Source of the DNA: JBHFEI01 sp041928815
GTDB taxonomy: Bacteria > Pseudomonadota > Alphaproteobacteria > Rhizobiales > Rhizobiaceae
Assembly: GCF_041928815.1 (NCBI RefSeq)
Contig: NZ_JBHFEI010000001.1
Location: 1-64,000, forward strand
DNA length: 64,000 nt
Reading direction: 5' to 3'
Shown: positions 61,357 through 64,000 of the stretch, piece by piece
Numbering within the stretch: position 1 is the stretch's first letter
How the letters are laid out: the number at the start of each line of letters is the position of its first letter
The notes under the pieces: generated by a model
What the model saw: only the letters and a program-made list of their open reading frames with translations
Database searches by the model: none
What the model was told of the DNA's origin: nothing
Translations under genes and position numbers: made by a program

Positions 61357-62580
61357 ATGGCAGTGACAGGAACGGCGGCGCCGGCAGGCGTTCAGGACGG
61401 CGCGCGCATCGAGAAGACGACCTTCGGCATCATTCTTGCCGTCAGCCTCTGCCACCTGCTGAACGACATCATGCAGTCGCTGCTGACCTCGCTCTATCCG
61501 CTGCTGAAGGAAAACTACGCCCTCGACTTCGTCCAGATCGGCCTGCTGACCTTCACCTTCCAGGTAACGGCCTCGCTGCTGCAGCCGGTCGTCGGCGTGG
61601 TCACCGACCGCTGGCCGATGCCGTTCTCGCTGCCGGTGGCGATGCTCAGCACCTGTGCCGGCCTGATCCTGCTCGCCTCCGCGCATTCCTTCCCGCTCTT
61701 GCTCGTCGCGGCGAGCCTGATCGGCGTCGGCTCGGCGATCTTCCATCCGGAATCCTCCCGCGTCGCGCGCCTCGCTTCCGGCGGGCGGCACGGGCTCGCC
61801 CAGTCGCTGTTCCAGGTCGGCGGCAATTTCGGCACCGCGATCGGCCCGCTGCTGGCCGCCTTCATCGTCATTCCGTGGGGACAGGGTTCGCTCGCCTGGT
61901 TCTCCGTCATCGCGCTGACCGGCTTCGCCATCCTCACCTTCGTCAGCCGCTGGTATGCCGCCCAGCGCCGCGCCACGCTGCATCGCGCGCCGGCAAGCCG
62001 CACGCTGCCCTTCTCGCGCAACAAGGTGCTGCTCACCCTCGCAGTGCTGATCCTGCTGACGGCGACGAAGAACGTCTACATGGCGTCGATGTCGAGCTAC
62101 TTCACCTTCTACGTCATCGACAAGTTCGCCGTCGGCGTGCAGAGCGCGCAGGTCATCCTGTTCCTCTTCCTCGGCGCGGCTGCGGCCGGAACCTTTCTCG
62201 GCGGGCCGATCGGCGACCGCTACGGCGCGCGCTTCGTCATCTGGTTCTCGATCCTCGGCGTCATCCCCTTCGCGCTGCTGCTGCCCTATGCCGACCTCTT
62301 CTGGACCTGCGTGCTGGCGGTGATCATCGGCTTCATCCTGTCCTCGGCGTTCTCGGCGATCGTCGTCTTCGCGCAGGAACTGGTGCCCGGACGGGTGGGG
62401 CTGATCGCCGGCATGTTCTTCGGCTTCGCCTTCGGTTTCGGCGGGCTCGGCGCGGCACTCCTCGGCGTGCTCGCCGACGGCTACGGGATCGACACGGTCT
62501 ACACGGTCTGCTCCTTCCTGCCGCTGCTCGGAATTCTCACGGTTTTCCTGCCGAAACTGCCCGGCTACCGGACCGCGTAA
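61357..62580 (+). CDS. MFS transporter, fosmidomycin resistance (Fsr) family
   Basis: A 407-residue inner-membrane major-facilitator protein with 12 predicted helices. Its N-terminal region (LLNDIMQSLLTSLYPLLKENYALDFVQIGLLTFTFQVTASLLQPVVG) and IFHPESSRVARLASGGRHGLAQSLFQVGGNFGTAIGP are diagnostic of the Fsr group, which exports fosmidomycin and related drugs or metabolites by proton antiport. GGAG lies 8 nt before the ATG. It is divergent from the AraC-family regulator. The natural substrate is unknown. Confidence 0.92.
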   Translation: MAVTGTAAPAGVQDGARIEKTTFGIILAVSLCHLLNDIMQSLLTSLYPLLKENYALDFVQIGLLTFTFQVTASLLQPVVGVVTDRWPMPFSLPVAMLSTCAGLILLASAHSFPLLLVAASLIGVGSAIFHPESSRVARLASGGRHGLAQSLFQVGGNFGTAIGPLLAAFIVIPWGQGSLAWFSVIALTGFAILTFVSRWYAAQRRATLHRAPASRTLPFSRNKVLLTLAVLILLTATKNVYMASMSSYFTFYVIDKFAVGVQSAQVILFLFLGAAAAGTFLGGPIGDRYGARFVIWFSILGVIPFALLLPYADLFWTCVLAVIIGFILSSAFSAIVVFAQELVPGRVGLIAGMFFGFAFGFGGLGAALLGVLADGYGIDTVYTVCSFLPLLGILTVFLPKLPGYRTA

Positions 62581-62635
62581 GCATTTTATCAAACTTTGGC
62601 GCCTAGTCTCCCGCAAGGGTTGATCGGGTGACGCC

Positions 62636-63676
62636 ATGGACTTGAAGCTCCTCGCGATTGCGGCCATCTCGGCCGCGCTGCTCAGCACGCCGGCACGGGC
62701 CGAGACGCTGAACCTGCTGATATGGGAATCCTATATCGACGCCGGCATCCTCGAACGCTTCACCGAGAAGACCGGCATCGCCGTCAAGCAGATCTATTAC
62801 GACAGCGGCGATGCCCGCGACGAGATCCTGTCGGACCCCGACAGCAATATCGATCTCGTCGTCACGGGCGAGAACGGGGCGCTGCTCTTCGGCCAGCGCG
62901 GCGTTCTGGAAAAGCTTACCGAGGCGACCGTGCCCTCGCTCGCCGACTACGCCCCTGAGTGGCGCAAGCGCTGCGCCGACCATGGCATCCCCTATCTCTG
63001 GGGCACGATGGGCATCCTCTATCGCTCCGACAAGGTGGCGACCACGCCGACCTCGTGGAAGGACCTGATGCAGCCGGGCCCCGAGCTCAAGGGCCATATC
63101 GCGATGTTCGACGACCACAATGAGGGCTTTGTCGCGCCGCTGATCCTGCTCGGCCGCTCCGTGAACGCCAACGACGCGGAGACGCTGAAGGAGGCCTATG
63201 CGCTGATGAAGGCGCAGGCGCCCTTCGTGCTGACCTATGATTACGTCGTGACCTCGATCCAGACGCCGGGCATCGGCGACGAGATCTACATGGCGATCGG
63301 CTACAGCGGCGACCAGCATGTGCTCGACGGCAAGGTCGGCAAGCCGGGCCGCTGGCGCTACGCCGTTCCGGCGGAAGGGACGCTTTCCTGGCTCGACTGC
63401 CTGTCGGTCACCGCCGCCTCGCCGCGCAAGGCGCAGGCGCTGGCGCTCGCCGATTTCATCGGTTCGGCCGAAAACGCCGCGATCAACGCGCGCGCGCTGA
63501 ACATGCCGACGGCGAGCCGCGCCGCGCTGGAGCGGATCCCGGCGGAAATGCGCGACAATCCCGAGATCTACGTTCCGCAGGCCATCCTCGCGAAGAGCCA
63601 GTACCAGACCGAACTCAGCGTCTCCTCCGTCCAGGCGCGGCGGCGCATCATCTCCTCGCTGGCGAATTTCAAGTGA
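62636..63676 (+). CDS. PotD-like periplasmic solute-binding protein (possible sensor partner)
   Basis: A 346-residue periplasmic binding protein with a signal peptide at residues 1-22 (ending ARAE). The polyamine-binding-protein opening NLLIWESYIDAGILERFTEKTG follows, then YLWGTMGILYRSDKV. It resembles PotD/PotF and NspS. No permease or ATPase gene is adjacent; instead its stop overlaps the GTG start of a membrane sensor protein (GTGA). In Vibrio cholerae, NspS (a PotD relative) signals through the membrane protein MbaA rather than feeding a transporter, so a sensory role is likely here. A transport role with distant components cannot be excluded. Confidence 0.82.
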   Translation: MDLKLLAIAAISAALLSTPARAETLNLLIWESYIDAGILERFTEKTGIAVKQIYYDSGDARDEILSDPDSNIDLVVTGENGALLFGQRGVLEKLTEATVPSLADYAPEWRKRCADHGIPYLWGTMGILYRSDKVATTPTSWKDLMQPGPELKGHIAMFDDHNEGFVAPLILLGRSVNANDAETLKEAYALMKAQAPFVLTYDYVVTSIQTPGIGDEIYMAIGYSGDQHVLDGKVGKPGRWRYAVPAEGTLSWLDCLSVTAASPRKAQALALADFIGSAENAAINARALNMPTASRAALERIPAEMRDNPEIYVPQAILAKSQYQTELSVSSVQARRRIISSLANFK

Positions 63677-64000
63677 CCCTCGGAAAGCGCGCCTTTTTCC
63701 TGATCTTCCCCGTCGTGCTCGCCGGCTATCTGGTCGCGGCGCTGACGGTCTACTACGCGCAGGGCCAGTCGGTCTTCGCGCTGGAGCGGGCGCGCCTGAT
63801 CAAGCAGCTCGACCATCTCGCCGCCGTCTTCCAGACCGAGATCACCGAAAGCCGGATCCTTCTCTTCTCGCTGCTCGAAAGCAATTCGATCCGCCTGTTC
63901 GTCGCCGAATCGAACGAAAGCTACCGCAGCAACGCGCTCGGCGTCCGGCTGCAGGAAAACATCAAGGCGCTCGCCGAAGATCCGCGCAAGTTCGTCGCCT
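63673..64000 (+). CDS. Membrane sensor protein, N-terminal part (cut by window edge)
   Basis: The visible 109 codons start at GTG 63673, which overlaps the upstream stop as GTGA. They encode a membrane helix at about residues 7-28 (AFFLIFPVVLAGYLVAALTVYY), then a periplasmic helical region (ARLIKQLDHLAAVFQTEITESRILLFSLLES). This is the N-terminal form of a sensor kinase, chemoreceptor or GGDEF/EAL protein; the output domain lies beyond 64000. Coupling to a PotD-like gene makes an MbaA-type diguanylate cyclase/phosphodiesterase the leading guess. Confidence 0.7.
   Translation, partial: MTLGKRAFFLIFPVVLAGYLVAALTVYYAQGQSVFALERARLIKQLDHLAAVFQTEITESRILLFSLLESNSIRLFVAESNESYRSNALGVRLQENIKALAEDPRKFVA

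Overview
The window is high-GC DNA with short operons and AGGAGG-type ribosome binding sites. It reads as a chromosomal segment of an alphaproteobacterium of the Rhizobiaceae (Hyphomicrobiales). Supporting signs are a zwf-pgl-edd Entner-Doudoroff operon, a bcsA-bcsB-(TPR)-bcsN cellulose operon, a PdhS-type PAS histidine kinase with a CtrA-like box, a phasin gene, a tRNA-His gene without an encoded G-1, and rhizobial-style intergenic palindromes. The genus cannot be fixed from sequence reading alone. No prophage, CRISPR array, plasmid backbone or insertion sequence was seen; most of it looks like core or long-resident DNA.

Layout, left to right. 0.2-2.7 kb: mmsA (valine/inositol catabolism) divergent from a LysR gene. 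2.9-10.7 kb: a leftward cellulose operon with overlapping genes and no bcsZ. 11.0-13.5 kb: an SGNH/AlgJ-like protein and two tandem paralogues with GT29 (sialyltransferase) motifs; this is the most unusual cluster. 13.7-14.4 kb: tRNA-His and phasin. 14.6-20.5 kb: a 1958-residue PdhS-like kinase carrying six copies of a 62-residue repeat. 20.7-26.7 kb: a lone FbpB-type iron permease, a 47-residue Trp-rich ORF with its own terminator, acetoacetyl-CoA synthetase and an AsmA-like protein. 26.9-32.3 kb: a leftward potFGHI-type polyamine ABC operon ending in a serralysin-like metalloprotease gene. 32.5-35.8 kb: an ScfR/RamB-type regulator divergent from isocitrate lyase. 36-43.4 kb: a second RTX protein, two closely related tandem chemoreceptors and a small membrane peptide. 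43.7-51.9 kb: an HI0933-type flavoprotein, a puuA/puuB-like pair, then zwf-pgl-edd. 52-59.9 kb: a GreA-like gene whose stop codon lies in a MITE-like repeat, a decayed ORF, a D-2-hydroxyacid-type FAD oxidase, a DUF1217 protein, a DUF6101-like protein, a 34-residue ORF between two terminators, ubiA and a MipA/OmpV-like porin. 60.4-64 kb: an AraC/fosmidomycin-resistance MFS divergent pair, and a PotD-like binding protein overlapping the start of a membrane sensor cut by the window edge.

Themes. Carbon storage and acetyl-CoA use recur (phasin, acetoacetyl-CoA synthetase, isocitrate lyase, Entner-Doudoroff genes). Polyamines recur in three separate loci: uptake, gamma-glutamylation and oxidation, and a possible sensory pair. 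Surface and secreted products also recur: cellulose, a possible capped or acetylated glycan, two RTX proteins, and chemotaxis. The PilZ domain in BcsA and the possible polyamine sensor at the right edge suggest, by inference only, a link between polyamine sensing and c-di-GMP-controlled surface attachment.
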